A DNA stretch of 64,000 nt from Eremothecium cymbalariae DBVPG#7215. Lineage: Eukaryota; Ascomycota; Saccharomycetes; Saccharomycetales; Saccharomycetaceae. The notes under the pieces are model-generated. The model ran no database searches and was not told the origin of the DNA. It was given only the letters and a program-made list of their open reading frames with translations. Both the position numbers and the translations under genes were made by a program. Shown here one piece after another: positions 9,597 through 18,718 of the stretch; position 1 is the first letter of the stretch, and each line of letters starts with the position of its first letter. Location: NCBI RefSeq assembly GCF_000235365.1, contig NC_016455.1, forward strand, positions 620,001-684,000, written 5' to 3'.

Positions 9597-10845
9597 CGAT
9601 CAACCAAAAACCCCTCTCTCGCTCGGTGCACAAACAAAACCACATCCAATAACCCAGAAGCACACCGCTTTCATGGCCTGGCTTGGTATGAACCACAATT
9701 TTTGACGTCCTGGCCTTCCACAGCCTTCCCGCTTTTCCCAAATCCTCGCAAAAATACCGTTACCCGGCCCACCATATAACACCTGTAAACCACGAAACAA
9801 AACACCGGAAGCCCCGAGGCCCTGACTCCAACAAACCTGCTGCTCCAAATATCCATATATTGGCTCCACTGCGATTAAGACTGCAATTGCCAATCCCACT
9901 GGATCCCCGGCCTGCTGCCCGGCTGCTGCCCGGCCTGCTGCTTACTTGTGACAACCCGTATAGTCCCATCCCATGTTCCCGCACCAGAAACCACACGTAC
10001 ACCACGGCCCCGTTGTTTCAAACCCCATCCCAATATACCCAACATATACGTATCTTGGAGACTCACGCTTCACCGCAATGTTGGTTCACGGGTCACCACA
10101 ATGGGGCCATACTGCTTGCGGGCCAAGAAAATATTTCTCCTTTGTACAGTGTTTAGTATACGCGAATGATCAATCCGTGTACGAAACCATAAAATATTAT
10201 GTAAGGATCAGACTGGTTCGCAGACCTCAGGTATCATCGAGAGCAAGACAGTCATGTTTTTCTCTGTTCCGCTTGTGCAAAAATAGACGCATGTCGCGGT
10301 GGGCGGGGATTTCTTGGCGTTTTGATGCTGTCTAATCGCTCAGAAGAAGAAAGGGCTACAGACGGGACAGGAGAGGAGGAGGGGGAGCGAGGGCGTGAGG
10401 GTCAAGGCAGTGGAGATTGAAACTTGGGTAGGGGTAGCGTTTATCTACATGAATACGAGGACGGGTCCGAGAACGAGTCCGAGGATGGACTTGACTTACT
10501 AAATGATTGGTGGGTTCCTGTGACTGGCAGTGTATATTGAGTTGCTTTTATTATATAATCAATTAGTGGGCCGAGAGTTTTAGAGGAATATGAGAATGAA
10601 AATTAAAAAAGAGCAGGTCTTTTTTGGATTTCGAATTGGTATATATATGTTTGCTGTGTAGGTGGATATATATCGTGGATCTGGGATTTTATAGTGTAGG
10701 TTGTGCTTTATGGGTGTGTGTATATTGCATACGGTAAAGAATTGTCTATTATTTAGTATTGTGTATTATCTTTTGTTGGTGACACACACAGACGCTGGCA
10801 CACGTAAGACGGGCGGATCAGGAAAAACGGACAAGAGATAGTAAT
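9597..10845. other. Intergenic: IES1 promoter and permease promoter, compositionally odd
   Basis: 1.25 kb. The part from about 9600 to 10100 is clearly C-rich on the plus strand, and 10340-10420 is purine-rich. Together they create many overlapping chance open frames in all phases. The sequence holds a CTGCTGCCCGG-type imperfect tandem repeat (9911-9940) and a TTACCCGG Reb1 site. The last 350 bp are T/G-rich and AT-rich, as expected for a promoter. No gene or RNA was recognised. Confidence 0.5.
9759..9767 (+). promoter_or_regulatory. Reb1 site upstream of IES1
   Basis: GTTACCCGG is an exact Reb1 recognition sequence about 165 bp before the IES1 start, where a general regulatory factor would set the nucleosome-free region. 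Confidence 0.6.
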
Positions 10846-12495
10846 ATGGATCTAAGTGGTAATAAGAGGGAAGAGCAGAGCTCGATTGACAAGTCCAAAG
10901 CGGTAGCGACGTATATTGAGGATGTTGTTCAGGTTCAGGAACCGGGATCTTCCAGTTTGCAATCTTTTGGATCAGATGAGCGGATGGGGGAGAAGATTGG
11001 GCCGCAGGAAGGGGTTGGTGTGGATGAGTTCGGCAGAACGTCTATTTTTGTAACTCGGCGCGACATTCCGGAATCCTTGGCGCATTTGACTTCGCAGGAG
11101 CTCGAGACGTTGTCGCTTAAGACAAAGCGCAGGCTTGATTTACGGATTTTAATCATGTTAACATGGATTTATATATGTAATCATTTGGATAGGACTAATA
11201 TTGCGTCTGCGAAGTTCGGAGGGCTTGAAGAAGATTTAGGGTTGAATTCTATCAAGTATCAGACGGTGGTGTCGGTGTTGTTCATTGGGTATACTACTTT
11301 TCAGATACCATCTAATATTGTATTGAATAGATGTGGGCGGCCTGCTATGTTTATTAGTGTTCTTATGAGTTGTTGGGGGATTGTTTCTACATGTTGTGGG
11401 GCTGTTCGGTCTTTTCCGGAGCTGGTTGTTGTGCGGATTCTTATAGGGTCAATTGAATCGGGGTTCTTTGTGTGTTGCTTATATTACTTATCTTGTTGGT
11501 ATACACGGAAGGAATTAGCAGCTAGAAATGCGATATTGTTCAGTGGGTCGTTGCTTAGTGGGGCATTTTCTGGGTTACTTTCTGCAGGGATCATTAAGGG
11601 CATGGATGATGTTTTAGGGTTGCGTGCTTGGAGATGGTGTTTTATTCTTGAAGGTCTGTTAACTGTTGTTACGGTGCCGCTTTCGTATATTATTTTGCCT
11701 GATAATCCTTCGAACACCAAGTTCTTGAGTCAGATGGAGAAGGACATGGTGATGTGGAAGTTGAAAATGGATGTCGGTGAGAGTGACAATGACAAGGAGG
11801 TTTTGAAGGAGCATAATTCTTATAAATTTGCAATTAAACTGGCGTTTTCGGACTTGAAAGTATGGGGGATCGCATTCACTGTGAGTTTATTGGTTGCAGC
11901 GTCAGGGGTTCAAAACTTCTTCCCATCTGTTGTTGGAACATTGAACTATGGAAGGATCACCACCTTGTGGTTGACTGCTCCCCCATTTTTCATTGCTGTG
12001 GTTAGTACATTTACGTGGGCATGGCACTCTGACAGGACTCAGGAAAGATTTTGGCATGCGCTGGCGCCAATACCAATTGCGATCCTGACTTTTGTTGTGG
12101 CTGCAGCTTCTACTAATACTGCAGCGCGGTATTTTGCAATGTGTTTAATGCCTGCTAGTATTTATTCAAGTTACATTATTGTGATATCGTGGATGTCGAT
12201 CATAGTACCTAGGCCGCCTTTGAAACGTGCTGTCGCGCTGGCTACGATGAACACCGTTGCTAATATAATGTTAATATGGAACGGTTACTTGTATCCACAC
12301 TCGTCGGCACCAAGATACCTCATGGCGATGACGTTTAATGTTGCTGCTGTATCAGGTGCTGCTGTTCTAGCGTGTCTGTTGCGTCTCCGCCTCATCTATC
12401 TGAATAAGGAAATCGCTAATGGAACGATGGATTGGTACAAGGAATTAGGAAATGATGGGTCTAACGTACATAAGGATTTCAGATTCATGCTTTAG
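10846..12495 (+). CDS. MFS permease of the Dal5 / anion:cation symporter family
   Basis: 549 aa with about 12 hydrophobic segments. A hydrophilic N-terminal tail of roughly 90 residues precedes the first TM. Family marks are LDRTNIASAKFGGL in the TM1 loop, YTTFQIPSNIVLNRCGRP between TM2 and TM3, RILIGSIESGFF, LRAWRWCFILEG before the central loop, PDNPSNTKFL after TM6, and a conserved IVPRPPLKRAVALATMNTVAN near TM10. This is the Dal5/Tna1/Vht1/Soa1 group of plasma-membrane H+ symporters for organic anions, vitamins or S-containing acids. The substrate cannot be read from the sequence. Tna1-like or Soa1-like are my best guesses. S. cerevisiae has a different transporter (HXT10) between IES1 and WWM1, so this locus varies. 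The ATG at 10846 is the first in frame. Confidence 0.85.
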   Translation: MDLSGNKREEQSSIDKSKAVATYIEDVVQVQEPGSSSLQSFGSDERMGEKIGPQEGVGVDEFGRTSIFVTRRDIPESLAHLTSQELETLSLKTKRRLDLRILIMLTWIYICNHLDRTNIASAKFGGLEEDLGLNSIKYQTVVSVLFIGYTTFQIPSNIVLNRCGRPAMFISVLMSCWGIVSTCCGAVRSFPELVVVRILIGSIESGFFVCCLYYLSCWYTRKELAARNAILFSGSLLSGAFSGLLSAGIIKGMDDVLGLRAWRWCFILEGLLTVVTVPLSYIILPDNPSNTKFLSQMEKDMVMWKLKMDVGESDNDKEVLKEHNSYKFAIKLAFSDLKVWGIAFTVSLLVAASGVQNFFPSVVGTLNYGRITTLWLTAPPFFIAVVSTFTWAWHSDRTQERFWHALAPIPIAILTFVVAAASTNTAARYFAMCLMPASIYSSYIIVISWMSIIVPRPPLKRAVALATMNTVANIMLIWNGYLYPHSSAPRYLMAMTFNVAAVSGAAVLACLLRLRLIYLNKEIANGTMDWYKELGNDGSNVHKDFRFML

Positions 12496-12665
12496 TTATT
12501 TATTATTAATAATACCTTTGCTCCCTATATGTCTTGTGTATTTAAGTGATTTACTTACCACACATGCGTATATTCATATATAGTATTAAGAATAATAAAA
12601 ATTGAACAATCGTTATACAATTAAAATTTAAAATCTGCAGCGTTAGTGAGTGGAGTTCGACATCC

Positions 12666-13325
12666 TTAAAAACCACCGAAATCACCACCGAAATCACCAC
12701 CGCCTCCAAAGCCACCACCTCCAACGTCACCACCGCCAACGTCACCACCTCCAACGTCACCACCTCTATCATGGTACCCTTGCTCATACCCGTCTATATA
12801 GGAGGAATCAGAATAACTGGGCATCATTGCGCTTGTCAACAATGATCCCGCAACCAAACCTGTACCTGCACCAATCATAGCACCCGCTGCCGTAGACCCC
12901 ATACCTGATTTACGCCCGGTTTGCTGCTGCTGCTGCATGTACATTGGTTGCTGTTGCTGTTGAGGATACATAGGCTGTTGACCATAAGACGGTTGAGCTC
13001 CATATACCGGCTGCCCACCCGCAATAGGCTGCTGAGCTCCAAACGTTTGCTGCTGAGGCACATAACCAATTCCCACAGGGCCTGCCGGCGCAGGTTGCTG
13101 CCCCCCTGGAGTCTGCGATACAACTTGCTCATATAAAGGAGGTGGATCATGCTCCTTGGATCTCTCTTGATTGTTTATTCCAGGCCATGTTGTCCCTGCG
13201 GGTGCTTCCCACTGTGAATTACGAGTCTTCAAGTCGACAAAGAACCATGTTTGATATTCTTCATCAAATACACCCTTCCATCCATCTGGAACATTAGGTA
13301 CTATGTTTCGAGATTGAGGCGGCAT
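12666..13325 (-). CDS. WWM1: Wwm1, WW-domain protein
   Basis: 219 aa (S. cerevisiae Wwm1, YFL010C, 211 aa). One WW domain occupies residues about 12-42 (VPDGWKGVFDEEYQTWFFVDLKT ... SQWEAP) with both signature Trp. A Pro/Gln/Tyr-rich middle follows, then a glycine-rich hydrophobic patch (GAMIGAGTGLVAGSLL) and a Gly/Asp tail made of GGDVGGGDV and GGFGG repeats. S. cerevisiae Wwm1 binds the metacaspase Mca1 and modulates cell death under stress. The Gln/Tyr middle and Gly tail are of the low-complexity type that expands and contracts between species. It converges with the permease gene (170 bp apart). Confidence 0.94.
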   Translation of the reverse strand: MPPQSRNIVPNVPDGWKGVFDEEYQTWFFVDLKTRNSQWEAPAGTTWPGINNQERSKEHDPPPLYEQVVSQTPGGQQPAPAGPVGIGYVPQQQTFGAQQPIAGGQPVYGAQPSYGQQPMYPQQQQQPMYMQQQQQTGRKSGMGSTAAGAMIGAGTGLVAGSLLTSAMMPSYSDSSYIDGYEQGYHDRGGDVGGGDVGGGDVGGGGFGGGGDFGGDFGGF

Positions 13326-14994
13326 TCAAAAATATCTCACCAAACTACACCTTGCTGAAATTTTATCGATCTAGATATAACCGCTCGTTGGCACTCCTCC
13401 TCGTAACAGCACCTCCAGGACAGATGTCCTTCGTTCTACTGTCTGCTTGCATCCTTATATATATCAGATTGTTATTACGTAATTTAATTTGGGGTTAGAT
13501 AGAGAGCTCGGGCGTTCAGTACTTTCCGTGGACACCCAGCACACACACTCAAAGCCCCCTCCCATATCATCTTTTGTTATCATTGTTAGTTAATACGATC
13601 GCTAGACTCCAGCTAAGATCTGAATTTACTTTACTAAGCCAGCGCAAATACCACTCTTGCCGGTGTCCTCGTGACAGAACTGCCTTGTGCTACAAAACTA
13701 TGGATCACGTGCTCAGAATGATCCAGGTAAACGAGTAACTGCCGGATTCTGAAAGTTCTCAACGTATATACTGTGGCCCCGTGTAATTTACATTGATCTG
13801 TGGATCCGCAGCCAATCAGTGTTACTGTGCAAGAATTTAATTAATCAAAGTTAGTAGTAGGTCATCAACGTCGAACCTTTGATAACAAAAAAATGCACTT
13901 CATTATGTAGCGTAGGTCAAGAAGAAGCATCATGATGGATGGCCTACTTCTTGGTGATTGGTAACCCTCCCAGAAGAAAGGGGGGGCGGTAATCTTTGGC
14001 TTGTGTGTCACTAGTCGGGAACTGCTGCATATGCATGCTGTCAGAACCGAAGACGCAAAATGTACCTGTGAAATATTCCCATATGGCAGAACAAATAAAA
14101 AACTAACTCTGCAAAAGTCGATTAAGGCCAGTAGAGAAGCTCGTATTTGTGTGGGTAGCCTTCGAAAAGAACCCACTATTCTGCGCAGATGATGTGGGCG
14201 TCAGTTTCTCAATCCAGCCGAACGTAAGTCACCTTAGCCATATATGTCTGCTGCTACAACAGCGAAATAACTACACACACATAGATATACACACATTCAA
14301 GGCACAATTTAGGCTGCAAATGTTGCCTGTGCTGTTGTGAGTCTTCTGCACAAGTGCTTTCGTCTTCAAAGGCTACATGCAGATCATGGCAAAGGGGTTG
14401 CCGCAATGCAATATTCTTATCCTGCTACAAGACGTGAACTTCTGCAAACCTTGAATACAAATCCTACCTATATAAATTAACACACAACTAGATGAAATAT
14501 AACGGGCCTAGGCATTAGCCTCGGTCTGGGATAGCTCTGAACTGTACTAAATGGCATCTTCAATCACGTGCTGATTTTTCAATCCTATAGCAGGTCTCCC
14601 TCTCTCGCTCTCTGTAAAAGTATAAACTAAATTTAGTAAGTCTGCCCAGTATAGCTGCAAACCAAAGATAGTAGTCCATCTCCCTCTACCCTCTCGTCCC
14701 AAACATTGGCGTCTAGAATCTAAGCTCTCACTTGAACAGGCTTGTCATCCAGTTTCAAAAGGCTCGTAAACCGCTTGAAGAAGGGCTCTTTACTTGTTTT
14801 GGCCCTCTGTTTTCACCGCTTGGGGCTTTTTGACTAACATTTAGTAGAAAAAACTCCAACACAAAGTTTACTTGTGAGGATTACTAAAAAGTACCCAGGC
14901 AGAGACATATATAACCCACACTGAAGAACGCTTCAAGTTCAAAAGCAAGGAGGGAATACAAATAACACGAGCAGAGTTACGGAAGGCCAAAAAT
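13326..14994. other. Long intergenic region between divergent WWM1 and CDC4
   Basis: 1.67 kb without a supported gene; the small open frames here (for example 13865-14176) are unconvincing. Two CACGTG boxes occur at 13706-13711 and 14565-14570, both in the context ATCACGTGCT. The final 200 bp before CDC4 are A-rich, as in a yeast 5' flank. A missing small RNA gene cannot be excluded, but I see no tRNA and no clear snoRNA boxes. Confidence 0.5.
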
Positions 14995-17349
14995 ATGGGA
15001 CAGACGAGTGAGAAGGAAAGCTCATCCGCTAGATATTCGGTATCAACTCCAGAGTACCCGCTAGCAACTGTGCCCGTTCCTTTCCAGTATAAGATAGAAA
15101 AGTCTCTGTCGAGAGATGAAGCAGCCTCATTTCTACTGAGTTCATTAAGCCAAGATCATGTACCCACTCTCAAAAGGAGACAAAGTTCAGAAGAGCCAGA
15201 TATGTGTGAGATTGGACCTCATAAGAGAAGTAAAACGGACGCTGAAGACTTGGCGCCTCATTCGGGTTTTGATTCGTTGCAGTATATAAAAAATTCATCA
15301 CCGTCAACAATATCTGGTACTACCGTGACTAATACAGTCGGTGCAGGTAGTTGTGGGGAGGCGGCATCGAGTAGTGTTGTGAAGCAAGATGGTGATGAAT
15401 TAGATGGTGATGAATTAGATGCTGTTGTGGCTGAAGTGTCGGAGAAAGAAATGGAATCGGAACTACATGCTGGGCAACATTCTATTGATGAGGATACCAC
15501 CGCAACTGCACCGCCTGCGTTAAACACAGCGATAGCACCTCAAGTTCCCGAAGAGGCTCTACCTATTTCGCCTTTGGCTTCTCCCGGATACACACCTCCG
15601 TTTACAGGTTTGGTCGCCAACAACCAGAATAATGCCGCAGCTGCATTGGTAGTTGGTTCAAGTAATGTGATAGGTGGTAATTGTGCAGCGTTGACGTTAC
15701 ATGAAACGATCAAAAATGTTGCAACAAATGCATTTCTTCAGCTTCCCCACTCAGCTTTTAAGAATTTAGTGTTTCAACTTGTCTCAAAGTTGAACCGCAG
15801 TGAGCTTTCCGATCTTTCTACATTACTAAAGGATCATCTAAAACGTGATTTCTTGCAATCTTTACCAATGGAGGTATCTATGAATATCTTGAATAATTTG
15901 GCATTTGAAGACATCTGCTCTTGTCTTCTGGTCAACAGCACATGGAATAATTTAATTAAAAACAGCCCGTATTTATGGAAACAAATGATGTTAAATGAAG
16001 GTTTTGTTACCGAAGATAGAATTGATTGGTACTGTGATCATGTACCTGAGAAATATCGTCATTTGTCTAACCCTGAGGATAGATTCCGTTTAGACTTTTT
16101 GGAAAATAGATGGATTTTAGAAAATTGGTATAACCCGTGTTATAGGCCTGGGAGGACCTGCCTAGACGGCCATATTACGAACGTCGTAACCTGCCTTCAA
16201 TTTGAAGGAAACTATATTATAACTGGTGCCGATGATAAAAGGATCAATGTCTACGATGCTGATAGAGAACAGTTTAAATTAGAATTAGTTGGGCATGAAG
16301 GTGGAGTTTGGGCTCTGAAGTATGTGGGCAATGAAATTCTTGTTAGCGGATCCACAGATCGGACTGTTAGGATTTGGAACGTAAAGGCTGGTAAGTGTAC
16401 ACACGTTTTCAAAGGACATACTTCAACAGTGAGATGCCTAGACGTTGTGGAATATGAAGGTGTGAAATATATTGTCACAGGGTCGCGGGACAACACTTTG
16501 CATGTTTGGAAGCTACCAGACCCAGCTGCATCAGACTATAATCCAAATGCAATGAGGCAGTTTATTAGTACAGATGATAATCCTTTTTTTGTGGGCGTTT
16601 TAAGAGGACATATGGCTTCCGTCCGTACAGTCTCAGGGCACGGTAACATTGTGGTTAGCGGGTCTTATGACAACAACCTAATGGTCTGGGACATTGCAAA
16701 AATGAAGCTTCTTTACGTATTAACGGGTCACACTAATAAAATATATTCAACCTTGTATGATCATAAGAGGAAGCGTTGCATATCAGCTAGTATGGATACA
16801 ACAATTAAGGTCTGGGACCTTGCTGATATCAACAACAATGGACCTGTTTCACAGGTCAACTCAACGAATGCGGTAAAGGTATCAGGTTCAGTGCGTACTT
16901 TATGTGAACACACAGCACTTGTTGGTCTTTTGGCACTATCGGATAAGTACCTAGTAAGTGCCGCTGCCGATGGCTCATTGCGTGTATGGGATTCCTCCTG
17001 TTACACCAAACAATTTGCATTCGATCATACCAACATGAGCCCGATAACTACTTTTTACATGTCAGATAACATCTTAGTTAGCGGCTCGGAGCACCAATTC
17101 AACATCTATGATTTGAGGACTGGGAGATTGGTTCATAGGCACTTGTTGAATGATGCCGATCAAATTTGGGGTGTTAAGTTCAATAATAGAAAATTGGTTG
17201 CTGCCGTGGAGTCAGAGGGCCATAGTTATGTAGAAATACTAGATTTTGGATCAAGGAATAAGCCAGTTAAGCATACATCCATGAGATCTCCCCCGTCCAC
17301 ATCAAATAGCTATTGGAACCAAACAGGTGATCCAACAGCAACTAGCTAG
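14995..17349 (+). CDS. CDC4: Cdc4, F-box/WD40 substrate receptor of SCF ubiquitin ligase
   Basis: 784 aa, close to the 779 of S. cerevisiae Cdc4 (YFL009W). Residues 1-235 are a poorly conserved Ser/Thr-rich tail. A dimerisation (D) helix region follows at about 240-280, and the F-box spans about 285-332 (LQSLPMEVSMNILNNLAFEDICSC). From about 385 there are eight WD40 blades, with repeated motifs such as VSGSTDRTVRIWN, VTGSRDNTLHVWK, VSGSYDNNLMVWD and SASMDTTIKVWD. In the SCF complex (Skp1, Cdc53, Hrt1, Cdc34) it binds phosphodegrons on Sic1, Far1, Cdc6 and Gcn4 and drives their destruction at G1/S. A short direct duplication (DGDELDGDELD) occurs near residues 132-142. The neighbours WWM1 and SMC1 match YFL010C and YFL008W. 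Confidence 0.98.
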   Translation: MGQTSEKESSSARYSVSTPEYPLATVPVPFQYKIEKSLSRDEAASFLLSSLSQDHVPTLKRRQSSEEPDMCEIGPHKRSKTDAEDLAPHSGFDSLQYIKNSSPSTISGTTVTNTVGAGSCGEAASSSVVKQDGDELDGDELDAVVAEVSEKEMESELHAGQHSIDEDTTATAPPALNTAIAPQVPEEALPISPLASPGYTPPFTGLVANNQNNAAAALVVGSSNVIGGNCAALTLHETIKNVATNAFLQLPHSAFKNLVFQLVSKLNRSELSDLSTLLKDHLKRDFLQSLPMEVSMNILNNLAFEDICSCLLVNSTWNNLIKNSPYLWKQMMLNEGFVTEDRIDWYCDHVPEKYRHLSNPEDRFRLDFLENRWILENWYNPCYRPGRTCLDGHITNVVTCLQFEGNYIITGADDKRINVYDADREQFKLELVGHEGGVWALKYVGNEILVSGSTDRTVRIWNVKAGKCTHVFKGHTSTVRCLDVVEYEGVKYIVTGSRDNTLHVWKLPDPAASDYNPNAMRQFISTDDNPFFVGVLRGHMASVRTVSGHGNIVVSGSYDNNLMVWDIAKMKLLYVLTGHTNKIYSTLYDHKRKRCISASMDTTIKVWDLADINNNGPVSQVNSTNAVKVSGSVRTLCEHTALVGLLALSDKYLVSAAADGSLRVWDSSCYTKQFAFDHTNMSPITTFYMSDNILVSGSEHQFNIYDLRTGRLVHRHLLNDADQIWGVKFNNRKLVAAVESEGHSYVEILDFGSRNKPVKHTSMRSPPSTSNSYWNQTGDPTATS

Positions 17350-17911
17350 ATAGAAAACTTATTTACTCCTTTAGTCTGCGCTATGTTTTAGAGAGCTCGT
17401 TAAAATAATATCCACTATGAATATGTTCTTATGACTACAATGGTACTGTTATACGTATTCCAGCGTCTCCTCACAATGGCCGATAATAGATTGAGCTGCT
17501 TCCGAATCAGATATGCAACAGACCCCTTAAAGGTATCATCAATTTACCTGTCTTATGCATGCTCGAAACTACAGACTCCGTTATTCTAGATTACTTAAAA
17601 AAGAAGGTAATTTTCCTTGTTTGGTTTCGAGCAATTTGAGGTGCACTTTCGATAATCCCAAATTTTTCAAACGTTGGTTCATTCAGATGTAGGGCTGCTT
17701 GATCGAACACATGTCTATATGTGTATACATATAGACACATACCAAGATATTTCCAACTGGTATACGTGCAACCCTCCCGTATATACGTAAGACTCTTTGA
17801 GACTTAGAGTTAATTTCACCATTTTCATTACTTTAATAGCCTCTGACCTAGCCTGCCACCATAAAGTCGTCCTGTTATAAGCTCAATTGCACTAAACAGC
17901 TGATTGGAACT
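17350..17911. other. Intergenic between CDC4 and the two-TM protein gene
   Basis: 562 bp with no gene. It contains a perfect inverted repeat at 17712-17737. The rest is ordinary AT-rich flank. Confidence 0.6.
17712..17737. repeat. Perfect 11-bp inverted repeat with 4-nt loop
   Basis: TGTCTATATGT and its exact reverse complement ACATATAGACA flank GTAT. There is no T-run directly after it and it is not next to a stop codon, so it is not a recognisable terminator. It could be a dyad protein-binding site upstream of the 17912 gene. Confidence 0.75.
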
Positions 17912-18340
17912 ATGCCATTACAAGAAGGATCATCGTCACAGACCCAATATAGACAATCATCGAGACTTCGTGAGTCAAACCGCGAGGAAATATTGTTTGG
18001 GCCCTCATTTGGGTCTGCAAAATCTAGAACTAGGCCTATATTATCCACCGTAAACCTATCATGGGGGGTGCTATTGAGCGCTGTTATCCTGGTTATCTCA
18101 TCGATTATCGTCTTTCTCCTTGGGGTTAACATCGTGATACTCTACAGGACTATGAATGTTCATAATATGATAAATGTACTATTGAAAACAGGACTCATTG
18201 TGATTAGCTTGCTGGCAATATACTTTGTGAATGCATTCAATGTATGGTTTTTTAGGAAGATGGTATCTCCATCTTCAGCAGGCAGATATTCAATACTGCG
18301 TGGTGGGGAATCCTTCGAGCTAGAAGAACGGGAGAGGTAG
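17912..18340 (+). CDS. Unrecognised small two-TM membrane protein
   Basis: 142 aa between CDC4 and SMC1, genes that are direct neighbours in S. cerevisiae. I do not recognise a family. The first 47 residues are polar and Ser/Arg-rich (SSRLRESNREEILFGPSFG). Two strong hydrophobic segments follow at about 49-75 and 86-113, with a short basic/polar loop (YRTMNVHNM) between them. The tail of about 25 residues ends in acidic and Arg residues (SFELEERER). Together this predicts a hairpin membrane protein with both ends on the same, probably cytosolic, side. The ATG at 17912 is the first in frame and the coding frame is uninterrupted. It is likely a real gene, given the coherent TM pattern and its place on the plus strand with adequate flanks. 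No function can be assigned. Confidence 0.6.
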   Translation: MPLQEGSSSQTQYRQSSRLRESNREEILFGPSFGSAKSRTRPILSTVNLSWGVLLSAVILVISSIIVFLLGVNIVILYRTMNVHNMINVLLKTGLIVISLLAIYFVNAFNVWFFRKMVSPSSAGRYSILRGGESFELEERER

Positions 18341-18718
18341 ATGGTGAACGTATATATGTTGTCTCCGGTTATGTTTCATCTTGTCGAGAAACTGTTGAAT
18401 TTACGGCATATTTATTCAATAGCTAAATGGCTCCTTTGGAACCTGTTGATCTGATATACATGCCTGATGGCTAGCCACCAGGCATATTCCTCTCCATCAT
18501 TAACTGTAGAGTAACGAAGCTTGATCAAATATTCGTTGAAGTTAATGTTGGTTATTTAATCATGTATTAGGTCTTTCGTTTATGATGATAATCGACGCGT
18601 TGAATTAGAAAACAAATTAGCATTGCTAAGTTAATAATAACGCGTTATTACATATTCATGTCGATTAGGAAGAAGACATACCTTAGCAGTCATATTTAGA
18701 TCCGTTCAGAATTAGGTC
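18341..18718. other. SMC1 promoter region
   Basis: 378 bp. It holds two MluI cell-cycle boxes (listed separately) and is otherwise AT-rich, with no gene. Confidence 0.65.
18595..18650 (+). promoter_or_regulatory. Two MCB elements (ACGCGT) upstream of SMC1
   Basis: ACGCGT occurs at 18595-18600 and 18640-18645, that is 124 and 79 bp before the ATG. The second is the centre of a perfect 16-bp palindrome TAATAACGCGTTATTA (18635-18650). MCB is the binding site of MBF (Mbp1-Swi6), which activates cohesion and replication genes at G1/S. Confidence 0.75.

Noticed and set aside
9597..10335. Cluster of overlapping open frames on both strands near 9600-10335
   Set aside because: Explained by the locally C-rich composition, which lacks stops; none has a recognisable domain or clear start context.
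17490..17515. TTCCGAA core that could suggest a CDEIII centromere element
   Set aside because: No CDEI partner and no AT-rich CDEII of suitable length on either side.
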